DNA of 64,000 nt from Nectonema munidae (lineage: Eukaryota; Nematomorpha; Nectonematoida; Nectonematidae): positions 434,001 to 498,000 of the forward strand of contig JAUIRK010000008.1 of assembly GCA_030549495.1 (NCBI GenBank), written 5' to 3'. Every line of letters begins with the position of its first letter. The stretch's first letter is position 1. The notes beneath the pieces were generated by a model. It made no database searches and had not been told where the DNA came from. It worked only from the letters and a program-made list of their open reading frames with translations. The position numbers were made by a program, and so were the translations under genes. Positions 33,680-48,296 of the stretch are shown one piece after another.

Positions 33680-36600
33680 GTCGCGATTTAGTGTTTTGGT
33701 TAGCTTTGGCTTCTTACCCATCGCTGCCACAACAAAAATTTTGAAATTAGTGATGGAACAATATCTGATTTTGAAACGGATACCGATACCTCTGTATACT
33801 ACCGATTCCTATTCGCGTTACCAATACGAATACCAAGTACTTTATTCTTTCAAAGAAGTAAATGATTTGACGAAGCTTCTAAAACTCATTTCTTTGAAGA
33901 TTGAAATCAATTAAAATCTCTGAAAGTTCTATTCAACGTATGACTTGTCACAGTCATCTCTGCATCTTTACAGTTTGTATTTTGTATGCTTTTAGGAATA
34001 ATCACTTATTTAAAGCTTAAGTTAGTAATTAATGATTACTAAAATTGGCACTAAAATTGCCCGATACCGAGTACCCGTTCCATCATTATTTAAAGATTTT
34101 TTTACATGGTCCAGGACAAAATTTGGTCCTGAACTAAAAATTATTTTTCGTTTTGATGAACTATTGTTAGTAATTTTTTCACCAAACTTTCTTCCTTTCG
34201 TAAACAAAGATAGACTTTTTGCATATGCTAGTGCTACATGTCCATTTCTTCGATTGATTTTGATTAGCGATGAAGCTTTATATTTTATTTTTATGAAATT
34301 ATTGTATTTCGATCTCGTTAATATGTTGACATTAATTCAAACCTATAACTAAAAGTACAAATAATTTATATATATATATATCATCATATTTTTCAATGTT
34401 AACTACAAAATTGCAGTTTTTAAATGCTTTTTTTCTCAATTTTTATTTCTTTTTTTCAAATATTTATATCCAAAAGGTCTCTCCACTTATTAACTTTCTT
34501 CAAAACACTTAAGATTTGTCCAAATTTTTGCTTATCATTTATTTTTTAGAATTTCAATTTTCGATGACACGTATCGTAAAAATATCCGTATTTTTTAATA
34601 GTGAAATAACTAACTTATATAAGTTTAATCCATTGTTAAAATAACTCACTTAACAGTATTTATAATTTACATCTCGTTTTGATTAATTACTGTGGCACAA
34701 TTACATCCTTATACATATGTGTTGTTGAGATTACTAACTCAAAAAGTTTAGATTGCGATTTTGACTTTTTAGTGTATATATATAAATTCATAAGCTACAG
34801 AAAATGTCAGCTTATTTTCCCACTAAAAGTCATTCTAAGTTAAATTAATTTGTAATTGTGCTCTTATACCATACTTAAATCTTTTATACGTTTCGCGTAA
34901 ATTCGTTTTTCAATGCCGAAAAGTTAACTTAACCTGGCATAACTGGTTTGTTTTGAAAAATATGTATTTTTTAAACAAATATACTATCTTATTTTAGTCA
35001 CAAGAAGAAGAAGAAGAAGTTTCGGGTCTTAGCAGTTTTTCTTTATCAAAAATTTAAATCTTAAAGATATCATAGCCTCAAAAAAGTGGTGTCTAATTCT
35101 TTGTATACACACCTATCTATCAAGGTGCATTAAAAAATTTCCAAAAACAAAGTTGCAAAAAGTTAACTTAATTTTATCCTATGTTTTGTATTAGATTCTT
35201 TTTTTAAATTTATTCATAAAAATGTCACTTTCTTTTCTTCTCTAGTACTAAATGATAATTTGGTAGTACTAATAGTATTTTTGACCTTTAGATATTAGTT
35301 GCCTGGCAAGCCAACAGGGAGACAAAAAATACATAGAAAAACCTTGCCACACTTTGTGAATGTTGGAAATGTTTCATGTAAAAAAATTGCTTAGCAGTCA
35401 GTCATCAAAGAAATTGAAATTTGACAAGCTAAGTGAGAATGATGTTTTTTGGCACACGCATAAAATTTAAAAGTAAATTGGATGAAAAAAATAATGTGCA
35501 TCTTTAGAAGTTGATCTTTTTAGAAAGTAATTCCAAAGAATTTTTAGAAAATTTTTCTCATCTTTCAAATGATCTTGCTTAATTTTGTTGTTCAGTATCC
35601 GCTATATTGTAGATATGAGAGAACATTTTACTTTTTGAAAGGCCTATTCGTGATGGATTATTTTTATTCTTTTTGCCCCACCCCTCTTTAGTCCTAAATT
35701 TTTAAATATATTAATTGAAGAAACCCACTAATTGATTGATTGCAAATTTGATGCTGTACTTTATTTTTTATGAAAATCAATTTTAAAGTGACTTCAGAAT
35801 ATATTTTACTTCCAATATTTTTTTTGCTAAATATTGTCTTCTTAATCTATTTAATAAACTAGCTTTTTGTAATTAATTCACGTAAATGATTTCACCTGTC
35901 TGTAAATTAGCTTTCACGAATGATTTAACGGCAAAAATTTATCTATCCAATGCACGGAAAATTAATAATTTTGAATTTAATTCCGAAAATATTTTAACAC
36001 TCTGAATTTAAACCTAATTTGAGGTCAAATTTATTTATTTTTATCATTTTTGAAGAATTTTGGTCCAATTTTGCAATTCGATCTTTCTCTATTTCATCAT
36101 GGCGGTATTTTTGTCAATCTAAATGAATACTGCATCTATAATGTGGTTAAATTGTTATATATATATGGTTAATTCGACATTACATTAACCTTTATATATT
36201 TAAGCTAAATAAATAAAATCATTTCTATCCATGTCATTGTTAGGGATGGGGAAAAATCTCTGCTCAAGACGACCTGAGATCATGTTTGCTTAAACTCAGA
36301 AGGTTTCGGTGTATAAATTTTATTTCTTATCAAAATTTTCAATAATAGATGAATATTTAATTTTAAAAATTGTTATAAAATGACATGGTAAAAAATAGTG
36401 TTACTCCAACTAAACCGAGTACTACTTTTCTGTTGAATAGAATCTCATTGTTGATCTTGGCTTTTTTTTATCGTATTTTCAGGTGATATGAACAGATATC
36501 GCTCTGAATATTTGCTAATCAATTCTTATTCAAAATTCGTATTCTTGATGAAATCATTCATAATCCTCTTTTTTCAATTACAAATATTTTCCACCTTTAT

Positions 36601-39455
36601 CATCTAAATTCTAAAACACTCTCTCATTCACAACAAATGAAAAAACATAAAATTCGCTTCAAATCTATAAAAAATTTAAAGAATATTTCGCATATCGGCA
36701 TACAATTTTTAGATTTCTTATTCATGTTGATGAATTGGTGAATAAAGTCTTAGCTTTTGATTCACAAGAGAAGAGCACAGTCAAGATCTTTTTTGTTATA
36801 CCCATTCTAAGATTCTTTCGCCAATTCCTAGTTCTTTGGAAAACGCTAAATCTTCCGCATAGACAAGCTACATACTTCTATCTTAAATCGATATGACTCC
36901 TCAAATCTCATTTGAAGATGCCTTTACATCCGCTACTTTTCACACATTTGTACGAAATATCGATTGTGTATGTTCTAGGAAATCATTTTTAGTCGTGAAA
37001 CACAAATATGAAGAAGGAAAAGAAGTTTTTTTTATTTTCAAGCAATCACCAAAAAACACACGAAAATTAATATAACAAAATGTTTTAGATGTCAAAGTTT
37101 GTGAGATACGCAAAAAGCTTGAAAAGCCACTAGGATGAGGATCTCAAAATATGAATAGCAAGTCAGTATATGTTATAGCAGAAATGTGGAGAAGTAAGTA
37201 TAGAATGAAAAGAGAAATTGTTACGCTATGAATATTTGTTGAGTAATATGACATTCGTTCAAGACATTAAAATAAATAAAAGTATCTGCAAGATAACCTG
37301 TTACTTTTCTGACAAAGATCGCGTTGGTATCGGTTTAAGACAGTGTGTCTCAATTTAATTCCTTGCGTGGCGCACTTCTTCATTCATAATTCCAAGCAAT
37401 ATGGAAATATATTTTGCAATTTTTAAAAACCCTTCAAAGAACAATATTAACATATGTAGATTTGAATTCTCATAAAATATCAATTATTTAAAAACATAAA
37501 AAAAATTTTCTTTACATTCCTTCCTTTTTTTCTCAATAAGGTGAGAACGAAAAAATCAAAAAGTTGAATCTTACTTTTTTCAATAAACGGACAAAATGAA
37601 TTACATTTCCTTTTTCATTCAATCATAATTATGAATTTTTTAATATGTAAACTGATTCTTATGAAATACATAGAACAAAATCACAAATCAAAACAAAATC
37701 ACGCTATTTTTATATCTTGCTCTTCCAAAAGATTTGGCAAAAAGGAGGATGATTCGTGTCTGCGCAGCACTCATTCTTGTGAGCAATTTTTTCTTGTATG
37801 AAAAATACTAAAAGTGCAGAAGAAAATAGAATTACTGAATTTTTACGTATGAGAATTGACACATTGATCTCTTTCAATATCGATCAAATATTAAGAGCAG
37901 TTACTCACTCTCACTGAAATTGTCTTTTAGACAAATTATAATGAAGTGTTTTTGTATCTTTTGGTATTTATTTTGTTTTCAATTTGGCACAGGTTAGCAA
38001 ATTTAAAGGTCACAAAGCTTGGCAAAATGAATTCACTACTTTAAATATCTTTGAAATAAGCTCGTTTTTGAAATGAAAACTACATTAAACCTGTTAAAAG
38101 CCACAGTCATGCGTCGATCCAGGTCATCATCTGCTTATTTGAATGATTTTTAATATAAAACTGCTTTTTAAATGAACTACGTTTGATTTGATTCGTTGAT
38201 AATAATTGTTAGTCCTAAATATCTTTTTAGTGATTTAGTTTTTTCCTTAATTTATTTGTTGTGCTGGCGATTCATAATAAAAAAGGCATTTTTGGCACAC
38301 AAAGCAAAAAGGTTGAGCATCCCCGGTCTAAAAGGTGAAGTATGGGAAATGTGTTTCTCTATGATTTTAACAATCCTAGTGTTGCTTTTGAGGTAACACA
38401 GTTTACATGATCGTCCTAGTTCAACCTATTGTTTATTCCAAGACTCTTCTTCTTCTTGGTTTGTTGAAGACAGTGTGACTGTCAGAATAACTGTGGAGAA
38501 AAACATTGGGAAAATTAGTTAGCTCTCATTGGATTGACAATAACTCTTCTAATACAAGCTTTTCTATATCATCTTCAGAAGAGCGATAAATCCTGCTTTC
38601 ACAGAGAGGCATGATGCGTTTATGAAAAGCTCTAAATGCCCAAAGTATTCCTCTTCCTGCTCACATGAGGAATTTGCTCTAACCCAAAGCATTAGAAGTG
38701 GAAATGTTTTCAATCCTAATAGATACGTGTAAAAACAATAGCGAACATGAAGATTCAATAGCGGGCGATAATTGTGGCGTGTTCGAAACCGGTTTTGGAC
38801 ATTTTTATGTAATCAAACGTCTTCTATAATGTTCGCTTATTTTTCAACGCTTTCACTGCTAGGCCAAAAAGAATTTAAAATTGAAATGGTAAGTAAAATA
38901 TCAAAAATTTAATACTTATTTCAAGCCAGTAAATCATTAAGATATCACTGTTTCTCAAATTACCTTCTTTGATTCTCTCTCAAGATAGAGGGTATGGAAA
39001 GTTTAATTAGAAGTTAGAACCGTCTCACGGAATTTTGTGGGTTCGGCGAACAATAAAACATATATATTTATCTATATAGTATAGACCGTGCAGTAAAATA
39101 AGCACCCATAACAGCATCATAATGATGCTTGTTTAACCATTATTTTAAAATTTTATTGGGAAATAATCTAATTTGATCAGTTTATTTGCTGACAAAATTG
39201 ACTTTTTCGTAACAGAACCGGCTGACAAAAAATTTGAATCCCACTATCAGGCAAATTCTTTCAATTGAAATTGAAGACTTTGATTAATTATTATTGGAAA
39301 TATTTTGCTTAATTATTTTCAAATGAAATAAGAATATCGATCGTAATATATTTTCTGAATATAACTGCATTTTGGATATTATTCGCCCGGCCTCCAGACT
39401 CTCAACACAGAGAGGCACAGCGGATACCATGGTAATCTTATTTCATTTGTAAGGG
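33680..39455. other. Gene-poor AT-rich stretch, copy B
   Basis: Matches 4746-10520 almost perfectly, including the probable MITE (33748-34088). No supported gene. Confidence 0.6.
33748..34088. mobile_element. Probable hAT-type MITE, copy B
   Basis: Identical in ends and length to the element at 4814-5154. Confidence 0.45.
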
Positions 39456-39534
39456 AGTTTCTTGTAATCTTTATTATAAGAAAATTTTTAAAAAATCTAA
39501 AGCGCGGGACTCATTTTTTAAAGTTAGTCCTTTT

Positions 39535-39795
39535 GAGAACAAAAGTTTTATGCAATTAAAAAAATTTTCATCACAATATGTAAAAGTATGCCTGTTAAAT
39601 ATTAACAGAGTTGCGAGGCATTTTGATAGTTTAGACTTTAGACTTTCAAGTTTCTGTGCTGATGGGAACAACCTAGGGCTATTAAAGACTACCGCAATAC
39701 TGATTACTGAATTAACATTTTTGAATAGTAGTATACTTGTTTGCCGGCCTTCAATCTACTATATTCAAACTTGCCAACTAATGTTCTTCTATTCG
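39535..39795 (+). pseudogene. Possible LINE endonuclease N-terminus, copy B
   Basis: Same frame as at 10600-10860 (VCLLNINRVARHFDSL). No differences that would inform on coding status. Confidence 0.3.
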
Positions 39796-39854
39796 CTATG
39801 TCTATTTCTAAGTTCTTTTTTTCTAAGATTCCTACTCTTCGAACCTAAATAAAG

Positions 39855-42815
39855 TTCTTTCATAACAGTTTTAATTACACTAAAAATTAAGAGACTTATT
39901 TTATTCTTGATTGAATAAAAATACAAAAAAACAATTTTCTCGAGTGTGTCAAGTGTATTTATTAGAGTTGGGGTCGATTTTGCTTATAAACACAATCGCA
40001 GAAATTGCTAGTATCAGTATGATGATGCTTTTTTTTATAAATCCTAAATGAGAATCAGAATGAAAATTAGACCTAGAGAAGCACGAAAATCAGATTCTCT
40101 CATTAATTGAATCGCTGGAAGCTTCGCGTGTATACTTCAGGAGAACGAGCAGAGTTTCGTGACAAAATAACTAGATGGCAATCCGCGTACATGATAGAAT
40201 CTACGGGTAGAGTAGGATTTTTCATTCTTACATCTAGAAGTCATGCAAACCTGCCGTTTAATGTTTGACAGCTATGACAAACAACTATATGCATATTTCA
40301 GCATATAGTTCTTTGTCATACGAAATTTATCATTAAATAGCTAGATGATACAGCAAGGCTACTAGAAACGAAAGCAATGCCTCTTTTAAAAGCTAGCATC
40401 TATCTTTTACTAATCTGAATCAAATTAAGAAATTTAGAAATGAAAATATTGGAATAAGAATTAAGTTGCAATTAAAAAATTCAGAGAATCAGAAGCATAA
40501 TCATTATCTATAACCGGTCGCAACTCAAATACTAAGTTCTATTTACTTCAGAATCGAGAAGTTTTAAAACTCTCGAAGTATCCAGAATTTTGAAGACGGA
40601 AGCTGAAAAAAGAGTTTTTAAAGCTGCATTTTCTTGCACAATGTTAAGAATCCAAACCTTTAAAATTCAAGTATGCTGGATTCAATGGTGATGTTCATTT
40701 TTAAAAAAAAATCAATCAAAGCTATCAAAAAATGATTTAAATATGACAGCACAAATTAAAATTATTGAAATGCTTCTAAAAAGTTGTTTTTCAATTATTA
40801 TGTTGGGTTTAGTGCTGATGTTAATTTTTTTAGGAAAATAAATACAATCTGTCGAAAAATGATCTAAATACAACTGCTTATGTCAAAGTACATCTTATAT
40901 AATATATATATACGGAATTTAGTATGAGTCGTAAATGCCTTTCATAACCTTCTCTTCTCCGGAAGAAGATTCAGAAGACAGATGCCTCTTTCTGAATAAT
41001 CATAGTTCTCATGTTGAATGCATTGTTTATTCAACTAGTCAATTAGCGTTTATTGATCCTTTTTTGACTGCTAATTTTTTTGTAAACAATTTGAATCAAT
41101 ATTACATCTTGAGTACGGTCATGGATCAGTCGTAAAACTCTTTCTATAGGATAGAATGCCAAGTAAAGGGTATATCTTCACTTTCCTTGTTTCTTTTGGA
41201 TAAAAAAAGGCATTGTTAATGTATTCTTAAGTTTATTTCAATAAATATTCAGTAGAATCATTGAGAAAATGATGAATTCAAAATTATATTCTGTTGTTAA
41301 AGGATATCAATCTCATACATGTGGATACTATTTATTTGAAAAGGATAAAAACTTTAAAGAAAAGTTGGCGTTATGTTTCGTATTTCAGTTTTCAAGAAAA
41401 ACTTCAAAACAAATCGTGTAACATCCCTTCGTTTCTAAAATCATCCAAAAAAATTTCAAAAGAGGAAAAAGATTTTTTATAAGGGTATATAAATAAAAAT
41501 GAAATAAACTTAATGATTATATTATTATTATTATTACACCATTCTTTCGTTAATATGCGCACGTTGGGATCAGAAACACCTACCGCGTATTAAGTGAGAG
41601 CGCATTTTAGCATCCCTCATGTCCGCCATCTTGGATCTCGTGTGTCGTATTTTTTGGGGTCCAAGATGCCGCCGCATATTAACCGATTCGCATATTATCG
41701 GAGCGCATTTTAGCGGAAGATTGAAGTATTATTATTCAATTTGCGGAAAACAAAGATTCGAACTCATTACTATGTGGAGGAAACTTTAATTCAATTGTTG
41801 AATATGATTAAGAATATATTCAAAAAACAGAAAGGGTATTTTAAGTGATAATGTCTTGATTTAACACATCCTTTCAATAATATCAGCCAGCAATGATATC
41901 TATCTATAAAATCTCAAGAAATATGGGCTTAGCCAAAACATGGTTTTTATAAATGTGCAATACTAATTTTCATTAAATTTTTTTCATCACGGAGTTCAAA
42001 GATAACAGAACTGGAGTTCTTAATAAAATCCCACAAATGGAAAGAGATAAGGAGGGGGACTTTTGTCATTGGACTTTTAGACCAAAAATTGAGAAAGTAT
42101 GCATTTGAAGGATTACATCGGCCAACATTAAAGAGTTTACAAAAAAGGAAAAAATTGTATTAGATTGGAAAATGCGCATCATTTTAAGAGTAAAAGTAAA
42201 GAACTTGTGTGTACCGAAGAATTTGATTCATATGGAAAAGAAAGTAACATTTACATTCTTGTTGCTTTAAAATAAGCCATGGCTCTGGGAAATGGATTTA
42301 TCATTCATTACATTGCAAAAATAATGAAAACGCGTTTATCCAAATAATAAATATATTTTGGGGGTTACATCTCAAAAAGGCTTTTTTCATTGAAAATTAA
42401 GAAAAAGTGGAAAGTGACATTTGGAACAAAGTGGTAAATGAAGATTTCTCTAGAAAAAACAATAATTGAATTAGAACTTCATTTTCAACGAAAGTTCATT
42501 CGCTTGATTTTCATAGGCCGGTATGCATTGTAAGCTACACACATATGGTCGTGTCAAATGTTATTCCCCAAAAAAATTAGCGATGTTAAACAAATTTAAT
42601 TTAATTTTTTGAATATATTTTATTTTAGCTTGGTAAATCTTAACTTAAATTGCGAAGTTTAGTCACTAAAAAAAGTGATATTCTTATTAAGTTAAATTTC
42701 TTAAACGATTAACGTGTTTTTTTTCTTATAGATCAAATGATTTAACATAATTTTGTAAATATAAAGTTTGATGTAGATTCTAAAAAAAGTTCACTAATAT
42801 GAACAATTTAGTCTC
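39855..42815. other. AT-rich stretch without a gene, copy B
   Basis: Counterpart of 10920-13880. It holds two degenerate 150-bp repeat units (about 40670-40895) and the GC-richer island with inverted repeats (41572-41725). Confidence 0.5.
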
Positions 42816-42830
42816 AACCGTTAAAGAATT

Positions 42831-42949
42831 GCCGGCAAATGGCCTAGTGGTAAGAGCGTGGAGTCTCGACCCAGATGGTCTTGGTTCGATTCCTGATTGT
42901 GACTTGAAAGTTTATTCTTCTCTTGGATGCGATATCGACAACTAAAAAA
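42831..42949 (+). mobile_element. tRNA-derived SINE with 14-bp TSD, copy B
   Basis: Same A box, B box and tail as the SINE at 13896-14014. Target duplications at 42817-42830 and 42950-42963 carry the same single mismatch, so this insertion also predates the block duplication. Confidence 0.88.
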
Positions 42950-43839
42950 ACCGTAAAAGAATTAACTCCTTTTAAACTTGCCTACTTAAAAAAATATCTT
43001 ACAATATGTAAAATACTTGTAAGAAAACAAAGTGTAAAAGAGATTATAAAAACAAAAAGCTGAGAACAGGTTAAAAATATATCTCGTAATTTCGTATCAA
43101 AGAAATCTTTGTTTACAAACTTGATAAACTTTTGACTTCATTCTTAGTTGCATGTGTAGAATGACATGCTGCTATGAATTTGCTTGTAACCATTGTATAA
43201 AAAAGCTTTAAACTTATCGGTATAGCACTAAAGACGAACTAATGGCAAAAAACTCCACATGTATTATTGAAAATCTTTATCAAACGAATCAAGGAAAAAA
43301 GAAACTTTATTTTTAATGCAAGTTTGAATTTTCATATATGTAATCTTTTGGTTGTTGTATTCTCAATTTATTTTGTTTTTTTCTGGAAAAAACTAGCTTT
43401 TTTTCGATAAAGACAAAAATTTGACGAGTAAAAAATTACAAATTTTTTGTCAATGGCGTTAATTCTCATATTTGAAAACAACATTTGTGATTTCGTTTGT
43501 TATGAAGCTTCACTATATTTACACACCTTTACATCTTTCTAATATGTAACTATAACGAAAGAAAGTGTGTATGCGCTTTTTTCGTTTTCACATGTGTCTG
43601 TAAGAACGTGTAACGATCAATTATATTGGGTATCATTTTTATTGTTTATAAACAATTGGGGTTGTTCATCACTACGCATCGTGCCTTTTTCTCATTTTCA
43701 TAATTGCCTATGTGAAAAGGAGAATGAAAGCAAACTTACGAGTATCAAATAAATATCAATATTGGTATATTGTTCGATTTAACTTCATAACCAGTATTCA
43801 TTCAGTAGCAAACGCCAGTATTTTGTACAAACACTCCTA

Positions 43840-45964
43840 ATGTCAAGTTGTTCCAGTTCTTCAAATGATAAAAGTTCTTCATCTTCCAACAGTTCCAGTT
43901 ATACTTACTCGTCGACTGATACTGAAGATAATAATATTTCTGACTCTCTTATCGCCCCAGATGGAACTGAGTATTTTTAGACACCTAGAAGACTCAACCA
44001 AGGTCGACCCAGAAGACAAAACATTAGAGATAACATCATGCATCCTTTGGGTCCTAAAAAAGGAGCTGAATGTTTGAGAAAATCCGTTGAAATATTTCAA
44101 CTCTTTTTTACAAAAGAAATTATCCAATACATTTTTGAATGTACGTGTGTTCATTTGAAAGAAAATTACATGTAAGTTATTTCATTTCTATCCCCCTTCG
44201 CAATTAAATTGTTTGTTACAGGAGCTCTAGCCCGAAGTAACAGCTCATCTCAAAAAGAAACTTTTTATCTAAATAATTATATAAAGTTTTTTACACACGT
44301 ATACCTATTTTCAAATATGCTGAATTCAGTGGTGATATTCATTTTTTATGTAAATCAATCAAACCTGTCAAAAAATTGATCTAAATGTGACAGCTCATCT
44401 CAAAAAAGAACTTTTTATCTAAATAATTATATAAAGTTTTTTACACATGTATACCCATTTTTAAATATGCTAAATTCAGTGGAGATATTCATTTTTTATA
44501 AAAATCAATCAAACCTGTAAAAAAATTTATCTAAATGTGACAGCTCATCTCAAAAAGAAACTTTTTATCTAAATAATTTTATAAAGTTTTTTATACATGT
44601 ATATACCCATTTTCAAATATGCTGAATTTAGTGGTGATATTCATTTTTTTTATGAAAATCAATCGAACCTGTCAAAAAATTGATCTAAATGTGACAGCTC
44701 ATCTCAAAAAAAGCCTTTTATCAAAATAATTATATATTTTTTACACATATATACCCATTTAAGGGTGATCAAACAATCCCATTTGACAGCCTATACAGCA
44801 GTCAAAGAGCACACTTTATGAAAGCGGTTATGAGTAAAAATGATCTTAAGCTTATTATCAGATTTTTGAGGTTTCATGTTCCACAAGAAAGAAATCAAAA
44901 TGTCGATAAAATAATGGCAGTTCGCTTATTGAATGACCACTTCTACAATGTCTTCCATAAGTAATTTTAATACGAACCTAGCAAGTCAGGTAAATGGGGT
45001 ATCAAATTGTATCACATCAATGATTCTATAACTTTTTATTATCTGGCTCCCGAAATATATGTCAGCAAATTAGCGGATAAAAATTATTTCAGAGGAACCC
45101 AAATAGTCAAGAGGTTAGCAGAGAAAATCGAACTACCTCAAGGTACAGGTATTTGCGTTGATAGATTTTTTATGGACCATGAATTGTGTGAGTGGGCGAA
45201 AAGCTACAACTTTTCTATTTTAGGTCCAGTCAATTATAATAGAAGGTGTGTGCCTTTTATTTTCAAAAAAACATTTGCAGAGACTAAATCTTCAAGAATG
45301 CGAGTCTAGAACTATATACTCAACTAGTTCATCATTGGTAGCGTATATACCTAGAAAACATTCTATGAAAAATTTTAAAGAGGTCTTGATGATGAGTAGT
45401 CAGCATTACAGAGAAATGGAGCTAGTCGAACCCAAAAGATTACCAGAATCTATATATATTTATAATAGTGTAAAATGAGGGGTAGACAAAGGTAACCAAA
45501 TGGTTAAATATTATACTACATATAGGACATCTGGGCGATGGTCAATGGTCGTTTGGTCTAACTATTTAGATATTGCTGCTTTGAATACTTATATTATAGT
45601 AGTACATAATTTACAAACCGAGTGCTCATCAACAGCTACTACGTCTATCAACTTTTTGAAAAAATCAAGTGGAAGAAAAGTAATTCTTTCTCAATTGTGT
45701 TTTTTGTTGGCTGAAAACTCAATGAAAATTTATGTTCAAAATACAAGAATCCCTAATGAAGTTCGTCTAATACTGAAATCATATGGAATCTGCAATGAAA
45801 GTACCCCACTTGGAAAAACCAAATTAAAAAAGAGGACCCCGCCAAATTAGCAAAGGCAACAAAAAAAGAATTTTTCAAAGATGCTTCAGATGCAAAGAAA
45901 ACTGTTGTGATGAGCATAAACTTCTTCTATGTAAAAATTGTTTCAAAAATATTTTACTCAATAA
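43840..45964 (+). pseudogene. PiggyBac transposase, broken, copy B
   Basis: Same order as copy A: acidic Ser-rich leader, N-terminal segment, internal repeat array, catalytic core (GTGICVDRFFMDHELCEW), C-terminal Cys-rich tail. The frame from 45500 to 45850 is longer than in copy A because GRWSMVVW is intact, while a TGA replaces Ser in NSVK*GVDKG. The part corresponding to 16410-16710 differs from copy A by about 5 %, well above the neighbouring sequence. Confidence 0.85.
44241..44759 (+). repeat. 150-bp tandem repeat array inside the PiggyBac gene, copy B
   Basis: About 3.4 units at the same place as in copy A with only point and single-base indel differences. The array was therefore in the transposase gene before the duplication. 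Confidence 0.92.
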
Positions 45965-46013
45965 AGTGCATATTTCTGTGATATTTTTTGTACGATTATT
46001 TCTATTTATTTTT

Positions 46014-46166
46014 GGGCGCGTGGCGATTGGTTAGAGTGTAGGTCTTCGAATCCCATCATTTTAGGTTCGAATACTGCCTTCACCAAAATACTGATAACTC
46101 AATGTCAGTTGCCCTAAGTTAACCACCTTTAACCTTGTTTAAAGAGGGTTAAAGGATCTTCTTGAT
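46014..46166 (+). mobile_element. Second tRNA-related SINE, copy B
   Basis: A-box-like TGGCGATTGGTTAGAG and B box GGTTCGAATAC (46064-46074) as in copy A, with a few substitutions in the body. Confidence 0.6.
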
Positions 46167-46955
46167 GATCCTAGACTTTTTTTTTATCAGTATCGTGTAT
46201 TTTATTATCAGGCCTGAATATTTGTCAACCAATCTCATTTCAAAGGTTTTTTTCTGAAGAATCATTCGTGATTTTCATTGTTCAATTACAAAAAGTTGTC
46301 CAAGTTCTTCATCTAACAAATTAGCTCTTTGACGCAAAAGGAAAAAGATGGACAAATTCAATTTAAATTAAAAATATCTTGATAGTGACTAAATTCTCAC
46401 ATATTGGCATCTGTGGCATTTTTGATAAATCTGACCTATTGTAAATTTTTAGATTTCCTACCCATCTTAGCTAAATGTTAATTAAATATAGATTTAAATA
46501 TTTTTCATTTGTAAGAGAGGAACTTCTTTTTCACAGTCAAAATCTTTTTTGCAGCACCTAATATTATATAATTAAACCCCTTCCTAGTTCATTAGAACAT
46601 GGTAGATCTTCCATTTAGTCAGGATACATATTTTTTTAATTATTATTTGTTTTGATCACATGTTCTCTTTTCAATTAGTTTTCAAATTGGTTCCTTCTCT
46701 CATACAAATTTATAAAAGATTTTATAATACATTTTGTTTTTTTTCAATAAATATTTCATACTCAAGATGATTGTAGAAATTATTATAAGCTAAAATATAC
46801 AAAAAAAAGTATATTTTTACTATATACCTAATATGCAGCTATATTTTATATACTTTTTTTTTTGCAAATTTCTTACAATTGCCCGCGTAGATATCGACTT
46901 CATATAAAGAGGATGATAATACAGTGTATTTATGTCGAAGAAAAAATCGTAGTTA

Positions 46956-46961
46956 TTTATT
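46956..46961 (-). promoter_or_regulatory. Poly(A) signal AATAAA of the FABP-like gene, copy B
   Basis: Same hexamer and spacing past the stop as in copy A. Confidence 0.5.
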
Positions 46962-47031
46962 GACAATGTTTAAAACAATCAAAAACGGCAAATCAAAATT
47001 TAGTGCGGTTGAAAAAAAGCTTTTTGAAAGT

Positions 47032-47205
47032 CTAAGTAGGAATCTTATCATATTCAACGTCAGCTTTAACTTCTTTGCCTGTTTCATTATTTCTGTAAGT
47101 TTTTACAACATACATCTTCTCATCTTCAAATGTCCTAGTTGATTCCCATTCAGTATTGTCATTGCACACCGTTTTTTGTATGAATACATTTTCCTGTTTC
47201 TTTAC
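47032..47205 (-). CDS. FABP-like gene, last exon, copy B
   Basis: Same length (57 codons plus TAG), acceptor and phase as the copy A exon. The frame starts VKKQENVFIQKTVCNDNTEW and ends ETGKEVKADVEYDKIPT. It has Arg in STRTFEDEK where copy A has Met; an Arg in this strand is common in FABPs as part of the ligand carboxylate site, so copy B is nearer the canonical pocket. All seven nucleotide differences from copy A are replacements. The frame is fully open. The gene looks functional by sequence, though expression is unknown. Confidence 0.7.
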   Translation of the reverse strand, partial: VKKQENVFIQKTVCNDNTEWESTRTFEDEKMYVVKTYRNNETGKEVKADVEYDKIPT

Positions 47206-47540
47206 CTAAAAGAATCAAATTAGGTTACCAATACTTCATCAATTTTTATCTAACATATATAGATTGTAAGCAAATCCTATCAAGGGCTAATCTTTAGATT
47301 TATATCAAAATGTTAAAATATTTCGATGAATGTATTCCTTTATATATATATACCATTTTCACTTTAAGTTCGTCCTTTTTATGTTCATTTTTTTTAATTT
47401 TTTCTATAAACTCAAAAATTTTATCAACAACAGGTTTTTATTTTCTAATTCCAAATTGGAGAAAATTTTCATGGTCTGTATTAAAAGTTTTCTACACAGT
47501 CTTTTTCAAAATATTTTTAATAAAAGTTGATAAAATCATA

Positions 47541-48296
47541 CTTTGAATATTGAAAAGTTTATAAAAAATTTTGTTTATATTTTTTAAAATATTTATTAAA
47601 ATCAGTTCTTAACTTAAATTTAGTCATGCTTTTTTGCATTATCTTTCATATTTAACTTATTTGTAGCGTTGTATTAATAAAATGATGAATTTTGCGGTTT
47701 TTCTGTTTTTTTTCATAACTATCAAATAAAAATTTTCAAAGTCAAGCTCGTTTAAAGGACAGGATAACACTTTAAAGATTCAAAAATTATACTATTCAAT
47801 TTTGTAGTTCTGTCAATTATAGTTCAAAGTTTCGAAACTATGTTCGAACTGTAAATTTCACTGCTTTATTAATATATCGATAACAAATAAGTTAAATTTG
47901 AAAGATTAACCGTTACTTTTAGAATAGAAAGGTAAACTTAGTCTCTCTAATCAGTTTTAACAAATCATGCATATAGGAAACTAAAAGTAAGGGGAGCCAA
48001 TGACATATTTAAAAAGAATAAATATTTTTTGCTTTTTCAAGGAATATTTTTCGATTCTTTGATTATAGGATTTTATTTTGATTATTTAACAAATATATTA
48101 TTTAAAATCGTGCAAATTGCAAAAATATAGGCACTAACTTTTGTAACATTATCTCCCCGAATGAGGAATATGAAATCTTACATCTAGCAAAATATGAACA
48201 GAAAGTTGAACATAGTCTTCCTAGTCATTTGTAGATGGAATAGAAACCATCGTAGAATACAGGTTGGAGAGATGATATATATATATATATATATAT
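47541..48296. other. Copy-B-specific segment inside the FABP intron
   Basis: About 755 bp with no similarity to the 480 bp at the same point in copy A, ending in a (TA)n run at about 48273-48297. No open frame of note and no recognised repeat ends. Confidence 0.8.
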